Shown here: positions 12,001 to 26,680 of the stretch, piece by piece
Layout: every line of letters begins with the position of its first letter
Position numbering within the stretch: the first letter of the stretch is position 1
Assembly (NCBI GenBank): GCA_036785705.1
Contig: JAWUZG010000032.1
Span: 12,976,001-13,040,000, forward strand
Direction: 5' to 3'
DNA from: Acanthornis magna
Taxonomy: Eukaryota; Chordata; Aves; Passeriformes; Acanthizidae
Length of the DNA: 64,000 bases
Program-made: the position numbers and the translations under genes
The notes under the pieces: generated by a model
Told to the model about the DNA's origin: nothing
What the model saw: only the letters and a program-made list of their open reading frames with translations
The model's database searches: none

Positions 12001-15000
12001 TTTAAATTCCTTCCCCCATAGAATGAATTCTTTAGCTAAGTGTGTGTATGTTGCAAAACCTTTTTCTTTGGGGCAATAATGAGCACCCAGTGCCCTGTCA
12101 GGCTGCAAGTCACCATGTATGCCCCAGAAATATTGGCATCACAAACTGAGTATAAGTTCAAAAATCCTCCTTGCCAATGAGAAAATAGTAACATCTTACA
12201 TACTATTAGCTTTATGGAACTGTGGAGTAAATAGCATAGAAGGACTCCAATAATGTTTGTAAAACCATTTGTGAGTACTTAATGAGGAAAACCATGTTAA
12301 TTTTAATAATTAGTCAAGCCTATTCGATTAAATTTGTGAGGTGAAATGGAAAAGCACTATAAAGAATAAGCATATAACAATTTGACACCTTTTGCAGCAA
12401 ACTTTAGTGAAGAAGGGATGAAGAGTAGTAAATATATAATAAATCCAATATTTGGTTTCTCCTGAGCAATGTTTACCTAATTGGTGTGAGGAAAAGTATC
12501 ATATCTTTCCCCATTGGCTCTTATAATATACAAGTAAATTGTGGAACTTGTGTCTTTAATTGTCGATGTTTATTTTAAATGAAACGCTGTGTATTTTTCT
12601 AATGTGTATTTGAAAAGACCGATAGACTTTGTAGGTGTTCCCCCCGCACACTGCACATGTAGGTGTTCAACAGTAGGTGGTGCTCCCAGGGTAAACCATA
12701 GCCTAAAATGCAAATTCAAGAGTGTTTATTGAGGAAGGAGAACACTTTGGGCATTTTAATATGGCATCCAAAGAGTATCTAAAGTGTAAAACCTCTAAAA
12801 ATATATTAAATATTATACTAACTCTAATTTTTAAATTGTGTAAAATGACATAACCACTCAAACAAGCATGGAAGTTGTGCAGTTTTCAGTCTGTTCTTTT
12901 TCTTCCAAAATTCACACAATAAATTGTTCACTCAGCTTATATCCTGGCTATGGAATTTCTGTCCATGTGCTTTATTGCCCAGATGCCATTCACATTTTCT
13001 GAGAATGTAAGTATCAAATCCAAATTACCTATATAATTTTCAGTTGTTAAATGTTTAATGTGTTTTATTGGCAATTGTGCACTTGAATATTCTTTCTAAA
13101 TTACATCCTAGATTAATAGCACATACCATGTGATCTTAAAAATCCTGGAATATTTTCAATGTTATAAATAGCAATAGAACTTAGCCTTTTCTGTTGGGTT
13201 TCTATGCTCTAGGCATCCTTCATTCAATATATCCTTGTTTTTCAGTGTTGTTTCTTGAATTTGGTTATAAAAATATGGTCTCACACATTCTTTATACGAT
13301 TAGAGAGCATCACATGGAGAACAAAACTTGGTACACTCAAACTCAAGCTTGAATGTTATTTTTACTGACATATAGAACTAAAGTTAAAATTGCTGTTGAA
13401 AACAAATTACAAAGATCAAGTGTCCAAAATATCTTTCAATAAGGAGGGTGTTGGTATTATTTTTCTTTGGTTGTTCAGGGTTTTTTTCTAGTGAATAATG
13501 GACTTTCCTTGCCTGTTTATTTTTCTGTAGGAGTTCAGCAATATTTGCACAATATCCTATTTGTGCGTACACAACCTGAGAAACGTGGTAATTTGCAAAC
13601 AGTGTATTGTGTTAATTATAGTAGGTGCTTTGCCTATTTATGTATTTGAGCAGCTTGAACTAAATTGAAAGAATAAAACCAATGAGGCAGGAAAGTCCAA
13701 TTAAAAGTACATTAATCAAATGCCCCACAAATGCCTTTCCTCTCTAATACATATTGTTGCACTTTATGTTGAGTGCCTGTTTGATGTCAATTATCCTTCT
13801 GTATCTAATGCAGAATCTTGTTCAGTCAGTGTGCAGTAATAAATGTAAATGTCAAGGGCCTGGTTTTGGATACTTCATTTTATATTTCTATAGATTTTGT
13901 AGTTAATTTAAATTTTAAACCATTCGTCTTTTTAAGATTAATTATAACCAAGAAACAAAGAGAATTGAGAAAGTGACTACCATGTTAAGAAACGACTGTT
14001 TGAAACAGACTTCTTTTTATCTACCATAGTTGCAGTAGAGTTTCTTCTCATCTGCACTGGAATAAGTCAAAGTAGACTGTTGGTTTTCACATTAAATTCA
14101 AACTAGAAAAGTGCTTCAACGGAGCTCTTAAAATTTGTTCCCTTGATACCTGATGAACCATGTTAGCTTGACTCAGCTTCCAGTATATGCCACAAATCAA
14201 GAATAGGTCTTGTGGGAGCTCATGTGAAAAGTTTATTTTGTTGCACTGATACATCTCTCAATAAATAAATGAATACTTGTGGCTGTGCTGAAACACAAAT
14301 TAGGTAGTCATATAATCTGAGAGTTGAACATAGAATTCCACTTCTTGCTCCATTGCAGTATCTTTATATGATGCCAGGCAAGACTTTTAGGACCAGATAT
14401 CAGAGAGAAAAAAAAAGGGAAATTAAAATAAGATTCATACAGGATTTAGAATCTGAATCTGTTCTGTCTAATTCTGGGAGTGCTTTTCCATTCCTTGTAT
14501 GCCTAAACCACACTCGTGTTTCGAGGCAACCCCTCTTCAAACAAGGCTGAGCAGTCTCGTGTCTGCTCAACCATAGGAGTGTCCAGGACAGACGCACTTT
14601 GTCCCTGCAGCAGGCATTGGAGCACATGCTGACAAGACTGGGCTCCCTACAGAACCCCACTGCACTCACTGTCGAAACAGAAACCCTTCAGGGTGGTACT
14701 TAAGTGCTGCTGTAAAGAAAAAATATAGAAGATTTTAAAGAAAAAAGTAGAAGAAAATGGTACATCAAGTTAAAATATTTTTTTATCCATACAGGGCTGG
14801 AAACTCCTCAGAGGATTGGAGTTTAAATTCTCTCAAGCTGGAGAGAGACCTGGAACCAGAGCTGAGTTTAGGTTTGTCACTGTAAGACAATAGTAAAAGG
14901 TGAGTCCCTCAGCCTCCTTCTTTCTGGGTAAGAAACAGGGAGAGAGGTGTGAGTGTAAGGGGGGTAGGACTGTGCCCGCAGAGGCTTTGCTGTGGGTGTG

Positions 15001-18000
15001 TGCATCTCTGTGTGTGGCACGGGACCAGGGGCAGGGTGGGATTGCAGCTGCACATGCTGGGCTCATCATCTCCTGCGTGTTGGTGCTGCCTGGTGCTGCC
15101 TTGATCGTGACAGCTTCACCTAAGTGCCTGACAGCAAATTCTACCAAGTTCATCCTTTGCATCCCTTCCTGGCTCACCTTGCCATGGGCACATCTTCCTC
15201 CAGTTCCAGCTGAGCCAACGGGAGAGTTTTCACTCCCCCAACCCTCATTCCCCTTTGCGTGCCCTCTCAATCCAGACACACCTCCCTTTCTCTCTTCTTC
15301 TCTGCCTCTTGGCACCTGAGTTCTCCATCCTCCTCAGCCTCCCAGCAGAGCTCGTTATAAGCCATTGCTGACAGCAATTCAAGGTGACAAAGACCTAAAT
15401 TAATTCTGCCCAAGCCATCCCAGATAACTGCACTCAAGACCCATGAGAAGGGTTCATATAAGCAGGTCAGACAGATATATTTAAGGACTGAGGACCCTGT
15501 AGGAAGCCCTGTCTGATAAGAGTTCTTGTGGACAGAAGGAGGGAACATCCAAATAAATTTTAGTAGGAGACTTAAAAGTTGTCCATTGCTTTACATAGAC
15601 ATTAAACCTGGTCTTTAATCTTTTTTGTAGCAGTGTCCCATTTGCTTCACGGGAAAGAAAAAGCAATGTGTTCATTATTTCTATTCAAATTACTTAACAC
15701 AATTGTTTGCAATAGCTGAGTATCCAATAAGATGCAATAATATTAACGATTGACTTTCCCTTCAGTGAGAGGATTTTCTGGAGGGTACTTCTGAATGGAG
15801 TTAAAGAGGCTTCACCATACAATTTTGTATAACTAGCAATGCAACTTCCTGTGATGTTGCCACAAAATAGTTGTACCTGGAAAAATAGCATCCCATTTGT
15901 TAAGTTAAGCCTTCTGTGGGAGAAAGATGGTTTACTGGAGTACATGTTCAATACACATAATAGATACCATTTTACAGGATTAAAACTCTGGACTCCTGAA
16001 CAGTAAATTTAAACCTTCTGACTTGCTATTCCAAGTTATCATTAGCAGCTCTCTTAGAAGTAGTTCAGAGATCATGGTGTCCATGTTCCCTGGTTACTGA
16101 GCACGGAAACTAAACAAGTTGAAGGCAGATAGCCCTGAATAATAAGGTTTGAATGGTACCATCAACTCAAAAACTGCTTAAAACTGTGATGACAGAAATC
16201 TGTGAAGAAATAGCAAGATAAGGTCATTACCACTTAATTTTCTTTCACTATATGAAAATCTAAATAAAAAAAGACAGGTATACTGTGTTATTAATGAAGA
16301 GTAAGTAAAATACACTCAGGTTTATGATTGCTGTTTGCATTAGTAATGCTTCTCTGCAATCTGGCTTGTATTAAAAACCAAAAGAAATGGTTGGTAGTAC
16401 TTTATGCCTTGGGCTCGTTTGTTTAAATTTGAAATATTGTACTGAACTAAAATTAAAACATATGCTCTGTGCATATGTTATGTGAGCATGAAGCATTTTA
16501 TACATGAAGTATTGCAGATAGATATTCTTCTCGTAAGTAAATGAAGATGGTTTAAAATGTATATCTCATTTCTTTCTAGGGATGTGCAGGCTAAGCAAAT
16601 GTGCCTTGCCTCTATGCTGTTTTAAAAACAGACTCATACAGAAGCTCCAATCAAAAATTGGATGCAAACCTTTGACACTCAATGAGATATGTCATAGTAG
16701 CTTCTAAATCTATTCTCTTACTGTCATGTCTTGAAAAAATTCTAAAACCAGTGGCAAACGTTAAATACATATATATGTTTGTCCATTTTGCCTCCTAGCA
16801 AAAATAGAATGCATTACATATTTATAAAGCACTGCATCCATTCCTCCAAAATTCTAGCAAAGTAGTTTGTTTGTTGTTTTGCAGGAAGGGAAAACTGAGG
16901 GACCAACAAGTTGGGAGGCTTTGCCCAAAATCACAGAATGGATTAAAAAAAAGAAGCAGAAAGAAAACAGAAAAAAACCCCCTGACTGCTTATCTTCCAC
17001 AATAAATGAATAATTCTCTCCAGTGCTATTACTGAATTATGACAGAGTCTTATATTCTCAGTTTTCTTGCCTTCATAGGATTCCCTCATTGTCCAGTAAT
17101 GCTTTGCTGCTTAATTACCTCAATGGTAATAAGAGGCAGGAACCCTATTTCTTGGCCTTTAAAATCCTCCAGTGTTTAAATTGAAATAAGAAACAACTAT
17201 TGAAATGAGAGAGAACCAAAAATCCAGGTTTCTTTCACGAGGTAAAAAAACACTGTAAGGAGTAACTACTGAGCCCCACAAGTGCTTTTTGTGGCTATAG
17301 GTTTCAGCTGTATGTTGATTTTCCTTGTCCAGGAACAAAAAATAATGCCTAAAAGAAAAAGAAATTCAAGAAGCCAAAACAAAATTATCATCCCAGAGAA
17401 TAACTAGCTTTCCACAAGATTTTATGAACTTTGCACCATAGATCAATGTTCTCAGTGTGCCTGGGAACTTTGTTCTCTGAGTAGGCTCCTTGGCCACTGC
17501 ACTACTTTGTTGAACTATGTTATCCTGCTAAACAATATATCCTCCCACAATACATCCACTGTTTTATTTGGCTTGTAGACCTGAGGGGCTCATTCCTTTT
17601 CCAAAATCCTAAATTATGGGGTCATGCACTGATTATGGAGTGTAGCCAAGGGTCTAACTACAGAGCACCTAAAATTATGGTTTCTGAGAATATATCAATA
17701 AGATCTAACCCCATTGCATGATTCTTGACTGCCAGATGACCCCAGTCTATATTTAAATACAAAAAATAAAAGCTTCAAAGTGGAATAAGTGTGTTTTTCA
17801 CAGTCAACCAGTCTTTAAAATTTGGCCTGTGCAGGGCTCTATCTCCATGCTGGGTTGCTGGCTTTCTCTGCCACTGCCTGCTCCACCCTGTACCTGGCAA
17901 AACTTCTCTGGCAGCATTCTGAGCTCCAGGCTATGACCCAGTACTCAGCATCTGTTCCTCTAGGCAGGCTTTATTCAGCTAAAGCCCTGAATACCTATTG

Positions 18001-21000
18001 CTGTGTCCTTCCCTGAGGCAAGCACTGTCAGGGCTTTTTAAAGGAGGCCCCACTCTGTCTTCTCTCCCCATCTCAGGTCAACTTTCCTCCTTCTCTTCTG
18101 GACCATGACAATTGGACAGCTGGAAAAACCCTGGCAAGAGGTCTGCCTGATCACATGGCAAACAACTGCACACCAGAGAATATTAAAGGTAAATGCAACC
18201 GACATTCCTTTTGGAAGTAACAACACTCTGGCTGTTTCTGCAGATCCCCTCCAGAAGGTATTCTAGCTTGGAGCTCATCCTAGGAACCTCTGTGCAGCAG
18301 TGGTAAGGGCAACCACAGACAACCAGAGATCCGTATTTTCTATCCACATAGAAGTGGAGAAATTTTTTTTTATTTTTACAATCTTAATCAAGTCTTTGAA
18401 GCCAAAAATCTACTCTCTAAATTGATGGGAAGTATGTTATTTTTGGCCGGAGCTTGCATTAACTCAAAAGTTGGGCAGAAAATTGTTCTATTCTTTTTTT
18501 TTTGTTTCACTATTCAAATTAGCAGATGCATTTCCTATCATTTGGTACTTTTTCTGTCAATAACACACAAATCCCATGGAAACATGCCAAAGATTTTCTT
18601 AGCAACCAAGCCTCTTGCCTGATATACACGATTAACTACAACAGTCTGTTAAAAGCTTAAAATAAACCTGTCCTTTTTTATTTAGAATTTCATATACTGA
18701 AAGAAGATTCACTGGTAATGAATTTAGCACAGTTTCAGGAGAATTTATTTATTTTTACAGAGGCTGAATACTCAAGAGATGTCATGATAAAAGCAGGTGT
18801 TGCCGTAGAGGCAAATCTGCTGGGATCAACCCAATGACTGTGAGTTCAGGCAAATTAAAAGCACTCTCACCAATTGATGGTATGAGCCCCCCCACGATTA
18901 ATATGTAAATTGATTCATGCCTTGTAAGTGCATAATATTGCTGCAGAAAGCATCCTTCTCCATCAAGAAGTAGCAAATTCCATTATGAAAAATGGGATTT
19001 TGACAAGCTATTTCTTGTTCCAAGAGGGTAACCATTTTGGAGAAGAGTTTGTGGATTCTGGGCACTGCTTCCTGTGTCTCTGGAAGGTGCAGACTAATCA
19101 CATTTTCAGAAAACAGAAGTTACAGTTTTTATATCTTCACATTTGGTTAAAGTAAAATAGAAAAAAAAAATCACAAGTTCTATCCTATTTATAGAGATTT
19201 TTTTTATCTTTGCTTAGAATAATCTCCATTTTCTTCACAGTCTTCGAGTTAGACCCAGAGTGCAGGCTGATGGTATATGAAAAAGAACTATTTTTAGAAG
19301 CAGTGTATGTAACTGCTATGAAAAGATAAAACAACAGTATCTGAGGTAAAGACTGTCACTTGAACTCAGCTTCTTAGAGGCTTGCGTGGCATGCTTTTGT
19401 CACAACCTAGCCATCCATTTATGTAGTAGCATCAAAAAACCTACAGACTTTTAGGTCTCTCTGGAGGTATTAGATGGAGCTAGTATTTAAATATTCTATC
19501 TTTCCAAGAATCTTGAAAGTAGGTGCCCATGAACACAAAACATTCAGGCACTGAGAAGAAGAAACCAGTGGTAAGTAGGAGAATTATAAACAAAAGAAAG
19601 AGAAAATACAGCATTAAGCCTTATCAGCTGAAGACTTTAGGTAACCCTTTATTCAGGTCTTCTAAATAGTTTATGGACAAGGGCAGCTTTAGTGATCTCA
19701 CAGGAAGAAAGACGTCTCCAGTAAATCTGTTTGTCGAAATTTAATGATATGCCTCCAAGTACAATTCTCCTGATTTGTGCCTGCTGTTGGCAAGTACAGT
19801 ACATCACAACAACTCTTCCCTTCACAAGTGACCCACGAGATGTAATGCCAACAGCTGCAGTATAGCAATGTGGACTGGCCTAAATGGCTGTGCTAAAGCT
19901 TACAGCAATTTAGACATTCTTAAAGCTCTGCAAAGCTGTGCAAACTAATAAAGGAAAAAAAAAAAAAAAGAAAATACTAATTCTTGGTTCAGCAGGTTTT
20001 ATAGCAAAAAAAAGTTACAAGAAAAGTAAATATTACATATAACTTTGAAAACAAGGAACACTTCAGTTACCTGGAGCTGAGGGGTTTGAGCTGTGCTCCA
20101 CTGCCATCGTTAGGGGTCTGTGAAATCGTACCAGTGCCAAATGTTAGCATGGAGAATCATATTTGCCTGTCTTATTGCATGGTAATAAAATGCAATGGCC
20201 AGTTCCAGCCATCTCTGCTATTCCCTTCTGCTGCCAGGGGATGGGGAAAGGGCTTCCGCAGCTGTTTTGACAAACACACTGGCATGCCTCAGTGCTTTTG
20301 CCTGACGACGTTTCTAATCTTCATACCTCTGCCACAGAGGTTTAAAATGACCTTGAAGTATCAGAGTCTTTTTCGTTAAGATTTGGTCTATGTATAAATT
20401 TCTGAAATAGTATTGTGAAAAATAGTCTCATGGATAAGAAATGTATTTTCATCTCCTAGTCTCACAAAATACAGATGGCTATGATATCTTACAGATCTAC
20501 TAATATATAGGGAAAACACTTCTCCAGGAATTGAGAGAGAAGTCTAACTTTTTAATCCATATGATATTTACTGGTTGTCTGAAATAAGACTAGTTTTCTG
20601 CAATAAAATCTTTTTGAGGTAGAAAAAGAAGATAATTCAAATTGAGCCATGCCACCTGTGGAGACAACAGCTTTTAAGGCTGGAGAAGAAGTCTCTCCTT
20701 TTATACACAATGCAGAATTTCAATTCTGTTTAATTTCAATTAGAAGTTGATGAAGTTCTTTGTTTTATTACACTGTCATTTGCACTACATTTTCAAATTA
20801 CATCAAGAGATTAAATATTCTCACAGACAGTAACTGCTCACAGGGGATTTTATGCAGTGCAAGACACATAATGAAACCAAACTCATTCTTATTATTCATT
20901 ATTTGTATTATTTTATTGCGTGGGAGTTGTAGTCACGGATCATGACCTCATTGCATGATGCACAAAGCCAGAACAAAAAGGAAACTAATTGTTACAAATC

Positions 21001-24000
21001 TGAGATTGTTAGTGGCATTGCTTGGGTAGAGCCTGACTTTGAATTTTCACTTTTCCAAAACCTCGGCAATGCTATTTGACCAGTCAGCTGGGCTCTCCAA
21101 TAAGTGTTCAAACTGACCTTGCAATATCTGTGGAATCAGTGTCATTGGAGTGGCCATGCCCACCCAGCTGACCCTCAGGCTGAGGGACTCTGGTCACTCA
21201 CAGCTCACAGCAGTGCCAGTGCCCAGGTGCTCCTCCACCCGTGATCTCGCAGCCTCCCTAGCCCTGAAGAGCAAAGAGCATCTCCCAGCCTTGCTGGTCC
21301 ATGCCATTGCCAGCTCCTCACACAGTTTTTGTAAGTGGTAAGAAAACACCAAGGTATCTTCTTGTCTGTAAAGGCCTTAGGAAGAAAGGGCAGTCACATT
21401 TGGCACCTGCTTGTGACTTCTCTACCAGCTGGTGGATAGTGAAACTGCATCTCCTAGAAGAGTGAAGCCACAAATAAATATATCAGATACTTGTGATGTT
21501 TGGCATTTCTACATCTGTATTTATGAAAGTCCCAGGAAGAGCCTGAAGATGAGAGGCGTGACTTGGAGCATATCCCTGGTTCCAGGGCCCTTACAGCTGG
21601 CAGCATGGGATGACCAGCACAATCTTCCCCCACAAACAAAGGAGCCTGGGAGAAGGCTTGGCTGAGTTGTGTCTTGATCCCTCTGGGAGCTGATAATTAT
21701 TCAAGAGCTGCCAGCAAGACAGGATTGAACAGAGAGGTGCAGAAGTTAAACCACCTCTATCACCTGCATAGAGATATTTGCAGAATAAGGGATCAACCAG
21801 CAGTTACACAAGGAGAGAAAAGAAACAAAAGTGGAAGTCTCTTGGGGCATCCCAGAAAGAGAAGTGGGTGAAGAAGACAGCCTGAAAATTATGTTAAGGT
21901 TTTTGAGAAACAGACGGAGAGGCAGGAAGGAACAGGTCTGGAAGGCAGGAGAGAACAAGAAAGGTATCTCTCTCTTTCTGTAGAAGGAAGTATTTGTTCT
22001 GCAATGAGAGTTGTGTCATTTGAGTCCTGCAGCTGCTAAATCAGCTTCCAAGTATTTGTGCCTGACTCAAATACAGGATTCTCCCTTTTCCCAGTGGATC
22101 TGTGGGGGTGCTGGTTTGTCCTTGTTGTTACGGACAGGCTCCGCCAGTAAGGGACAGTCCAGATGGTTACTGCCCTTAAGATAAAGTATATATAGAATGG
22201 GGTCAGGAAAGAACAAAGCTGTTGGAAAAATTCAACTCATTTCAGTACAGAGGCTATGCTCTTAGGCTATATCTAAATAGCATACTTCTTAAATGAGAGG
22301 GAAAAAAATGGCATGCAGAAAACAGTTGCCAAAACCACAGTACCTTCTTGTCAGCCGCCCACAACCCAAAAGAGAATACCTCCTTGGAGTCATTTTAACA
22401 AATACTGTATGTGCATGAAAAGATGCTCATACTTCTGCTAGAAACACTGACCAACAACTCCTAAATTTCTACTTTTCAAAGGCTATCAATTACTCTGAAC
22501 ACTGGGTGACCTGGAGCACATGCAGCCTTCCAAACCCCGAGATTAAAGAAGAAGCTGAATGAGGGACCTCAAAAGAGATTTGGCATTCTGTAAATATTCC
22601 CTGTTAATAAAATCAGAAATAAAGCAGTTTTCTGAGCCAAGACATCTCAAAAGAATTTCTGAAAGTGGAAACTCCAGATTTGCTGGGGGATAGATGTAGG
22701 AAGATGATGAGTTTATTCAACCCTCAAAAACCATAAAACCAAAACTGTCCTCATGGTTAACAGAGAACTGTAGCCAAATAGTAACATTGAAAGGACTTGC
22801 ACTGGGGTAGGTGGATATATGATAGCAGTATATTTGGGCTGATAACTTCCTAGACATTTTTATCCAAAGCTTGTCATCCCAAACAACAAGAAAGGAGAGG
22901 GGGAAAAAAAAAGAAGAAAAATGATGTATCCTAACCTGCAGCACCGGGGCCATTTTGGACTCAGAAACCTCAAAAGCAGAGTAGTTTCAACAAGGGATGA
23001 AGAATCATGTTGAACTTGAGGAATCACTTATTGATATCTCTGCTTAATTAAAAAGGAATACAACAGAGAAAATCTGAGATCACTTGAACACCCTGTCAAT
23101 CCAAGCAAGATGTTTACATTTTCTACTTCTCCATTAAAAAAAAATGCTTGGTAAGAGGTGATGTCAGGAGAAGTGGTCTTGCGCATTTTGTAGTGTAATT
23201 AAGCCAGAAAAAAACCCCACCAACATTTCTAAGGACGATAATACATAAAGTGGGATTTATCTCCGAAATTCCATCTGAAGTAGCAAAGCACAGAAAGCAG
23301 AGAGAGGCTTTAAAAGGTCTCTGCAAAGGTGCCAGCCATGGAGCTGTAAGGGACACTGGGGTGGGCAATTCAACTTTGTCTTTCAAAAGGAGCTTTCTTT
23401 GCTCCTTGACAGAATGCCTGTGTGCCACAGCAGACTCACCTCATCCTCCACTGGCTGTATGTACTCTTTCCCTCTAGAGGTTAAGTGCTGCCTGCCTGGA
23501 GGGACTCCTGTGCAGAAGAGCTGCCTGCAGCAGGGCCAGCTGCTGTGGATAGAGGCGGGAAGGGATACAGCTCAGCAATTCCCCCAAAGGCAGAGCTGGA
23601 GGCCAGGCAGGTGGAAAAATGTGAGCCCAGCTCTTCAACCTCACATGCCATGAGAACAGCCAGGTGGCTGAAAGGAAACCAGGCTCTCAGCACTGCTCTG
23701 AGTGTGAACTGTACTCCAAGTGTGCTGATTAGGAACACCAGGTCATGAATTTTCCATGTGGGTTTTTTTCTGCTATCTGTATTTTTTCCAAAATATTCTA
23801 GTATTAATAACTATGGCAATGGCTCCTCCAGCAATATTCAATAGCTTTTGGGATGCAGGCACTGCTCACTCTGATCCTTTTTTTTCTCCCACTCTAACAA
23901 ATTCTCCTCAGCTATCCAGGCCATTCCACTTTGTATAAATGACATAACTACCGCTCTGAGAAAGAAATCTGTTCTTTTCTTGCCTTGGAGGTGATGGATT

Positions 24001-25147
24001 CAAGTCAAAGTTCCTGCCCAATGCCGCTTGGAGCTCTTTGTTTAGTGCAAGGGTTACACAGAGCTCATAGGCCTGACACAGGAGGTAGGAGAAGTGTGCA
24101 CCCTTGCAAAGGCAGGTAAGGCAAAACACAGCATTTCAAAGCCCTGTGTGCAGGTGACTGAATCAAGTCGTGGATCAACACAGTTTGTCTGGCTTGGCAC
24201 AGGGCACCCACTTCAGAGTGAGTTGAGCTGGCTCCATTCATACCCATTGGCTGAAGAATCTCAGACATCTGATACACTTTCTACAATCTACAGCCAGATT
24301 CCTAAACTTAGGTTTCTTAACTTATAGCTCTTTCTCCTCAGAGCTTCCTCCTGGGCCTTGCAGACGACTGACCAAATTCCTGCCCTGGATGTGGGTGGCA
24401 GAGTCTGCATACCTTTGCCATGCCCAGAATCACCTCCGGCTCTCTCAGCCTCTCAGTGAGCATAAAGTATCCAGAAAAATATTTCTCACAGAATATGATA
24501 GGACAGTTTTTAAAATCTGAAATAATTTTGCAGCAAGGGAAACCACCTTCTACCCATCTCTAGCTCTCAGCTTGTCAGGTATCTGAGACATTTGTATGTG
24601 AAAGGGAAACCTCTCTATGGTTTGATGAGAAAAGCAATGAGATCCCAACCACTTTCTCAGAAAAATAAATCTGGGGTCTTGCCAGAACTAGCCAAAGTAC
24701 GTCTCAAGAGAGCAAACCGACTTTCCTAATAGCCACAAAAGATGCGGAGAACAAAGACAAGGGCAACAGTCACCTGAAATTAATGAAGAAAGAAGAGTAT
24801 GTCAAGGTGGAGAAGATCAGTGTAAAAGCACAGCATCAACAGTAGTACCCACAAGACAAAAAAAAGCAAAAGGAATTAATTCTCTCATCACTAAATGATG
24901 TTTCCTGGAAATAGATGGATGTGGTATACAAATGCATATTGCTCTTTCTGTTCTGGATAATTCACTCATGGTTTTGGGTCTGATTTTAGAAAAACACTTT
25001 GATAATCTCATCTTCTCCCAAACTGAAAAGAAAGCAATAGAAAATATGCTGGTTTATGCCAACAGCAACTACATTTTGAGATATATTTTTTGCCTTTAAG
25101 AGTAAGACAAGCAAGAAGAAAAAAACAATAGCTACATACAAGAATGT
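9041..25147. other. Long intergenic stretch without recognised genes
   Basis: About 16 kb with no supported exon and no identifiable recent transposon. Contents: an 11-bp repeat (AGATGTTGAAA about 2.5 times, near 9,187-9,217), a poly(A) run near 19,951-19,968, a GC-richer patch at 14,830-15,330 open on both strands, and many ORFs under 100 codons at the density expected by chance. A 90-codon ORF at 10,799-11,071 is noted under findings. Confidence 0.5.
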
Positions 25148-25840
25148 ATCATAGAATCATATAATGGTCTGGGTTGGGAGTGACCTCAAAGATCATCTGG
25201 TTCCAACACACCTGCCATAGGCAGGGACACTTTTCACTAGACCAGGTTGCTCCAAGCCCTATCCAACCTGACCTTGAACACTTCCAGGGATGGGGCATTC
25301 ACAGCTGCTCTGGGCAACCTGTTCCAGTGCCTCACCACCCTCACAGTCAAGAACTTCTTTTTAATATCTAATATAAATCTCCTCTCTTTCAGTTTAAAAC
25401 TCCCCCCTTGTCCTATCACTAATTGCCTGTGTAAAACATCACTCTCACTCTTTTTCATAAGCCCCCTTTAGGTACTGGAAAGCTGCTATAAGGTGTCCCT
25501 GAAACCTTTTCTTCTCCAGACTGAACAATCCCAGCTCTCAGCCTGTCTGCATAGGAGAGGTGTTCCAGCCCTTTGAGCACCTTTGGACCTGCTCTGACAG
25601 GTCTATGCCAGTCTTGTACTGAGGACTCCACACCTGGATGCAGAACTCCAGGTAGGGTCTCAAAAGTAGAGGGGGAAATCACCTCCTTCGACTTGCTGCC
25701 AGCCCTGATGCAGCCAGGATGTGATTGGCTTTCTGGGTTGCAAGTCCACACTCTTGGCTCATGTTCAGCTTTTCATCCATGAGAACCACTAAACATTTCT
25801 CCACAGGGCTGCTCTCAACATGTTCTTGTATGTCAAAGAC
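25148..25840 (-). mobile_element. CR1 LINE 3' fragment, best-preserved copy
   Basis: Nearly 700 bp of CR1 in reverse orientation. The tail (ATCATAGAATCATATAATGG) starts at 25,148, followed by the typical segments for CCAACACACC, ACCTGACCTTGAACACTTCC, CAGTGCCTCACCACCCTCAC and the internal CTCCAGACTGAACAATCCCAG. The sequence remains close to the avian consensus, so it is younger than the 7.6-9 kb copies. 5'-truncated. ORFs within it are relics. Confidence 0.92.
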
Positions 25841-26076
25841 ATTGAAAGAATTACCAAATTAACCATTCTTCTGTCAACCTAGTATTAGGTCTAGTAAATT
25901 TAACAGAAGAGTAGATATGGGCCTTCCTTATTAAACAAATTACAGGAGAGGTACACAATCCATACCACTAGAAAATAAGAAAATAAAATCTTTTTCCAAA
26001 GCAACTCACTATGCTTTTAGTCATGTCGCAGATTTGGTTGATTAATGTGTAAATACCAATCCAATATATCAAATAC

Positions 26077-26118
26077 ATGTATATATATATAGATAGATAG
26101 ATAGAAAGATAGATATAT
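26077..26118. repeat. TA / TAGA microsatellite
   Basis: A short TA run followed by about six TAGA-type units with one interruption. Likely length-polymorphic. Confidence 0.9.
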
Positions 26119-26384
26119 GAAATTTTGATTATTGTAGGTTACATTTTTGCTGAATCATCATTAAGCCAGTAGATGATAAAACCAGTCAACTGACTGATCT
26201 CAAACATAAGCATTCCCGGGAAATCCTTAGTAAGGAAGCATAATTATAGTGTATTGCCCTGCACCTTCACATTATTTAACTTGTATCAGTGAAGCTGGAG
26301 GAAATACAATACTGTTGATAAATTTGTACATAAAACAAAACCAGGAGGATTGTTAAACAAAAAAAAAGGACTGGTGTTCCCGCT

Positions 26385-26680
26385 AGCAGATGCAATAAAC
26401 TGAGCACAAACAAGCAAACAGAATTAATTTACAGGGAAGCCAAATAATTACATACTTGGAAAAAAACCATTTGTGCTTATGGGAGCAGAGATTGCATCCT
26501 GGGCAAAAGAAAAGAAATTGAGGAGTCACAGTAGATGATGAGCTAATCCTGAAGCTTCAGTGAAAAGTGATGGCTTAAAGGATTAACACCATCTTTAAAT
26601 GTGTGAGGCATGGCACAATGAGTAGGGGCAAGAGATTCTATGCATTCTGTATTTAATACTGGTGACTTGAATAATAACAT
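26385..26680 (+). mobile_element. Ancient CR1 fragment (ORF2 end)
   Basis: Weak similarity to the CR1 region just upstream of the 3' UTR: GAGGAGTCACAGTAGATGATGAGCTAATC, the CTTAAAGGATTAACACCATC segment and the CTATGCATTCTGTATTTAATACTGGTGA segment follow the order of the CR1 consensus. Heavily mutated; called from pattern rather than alignment. Confidence 0.5.
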
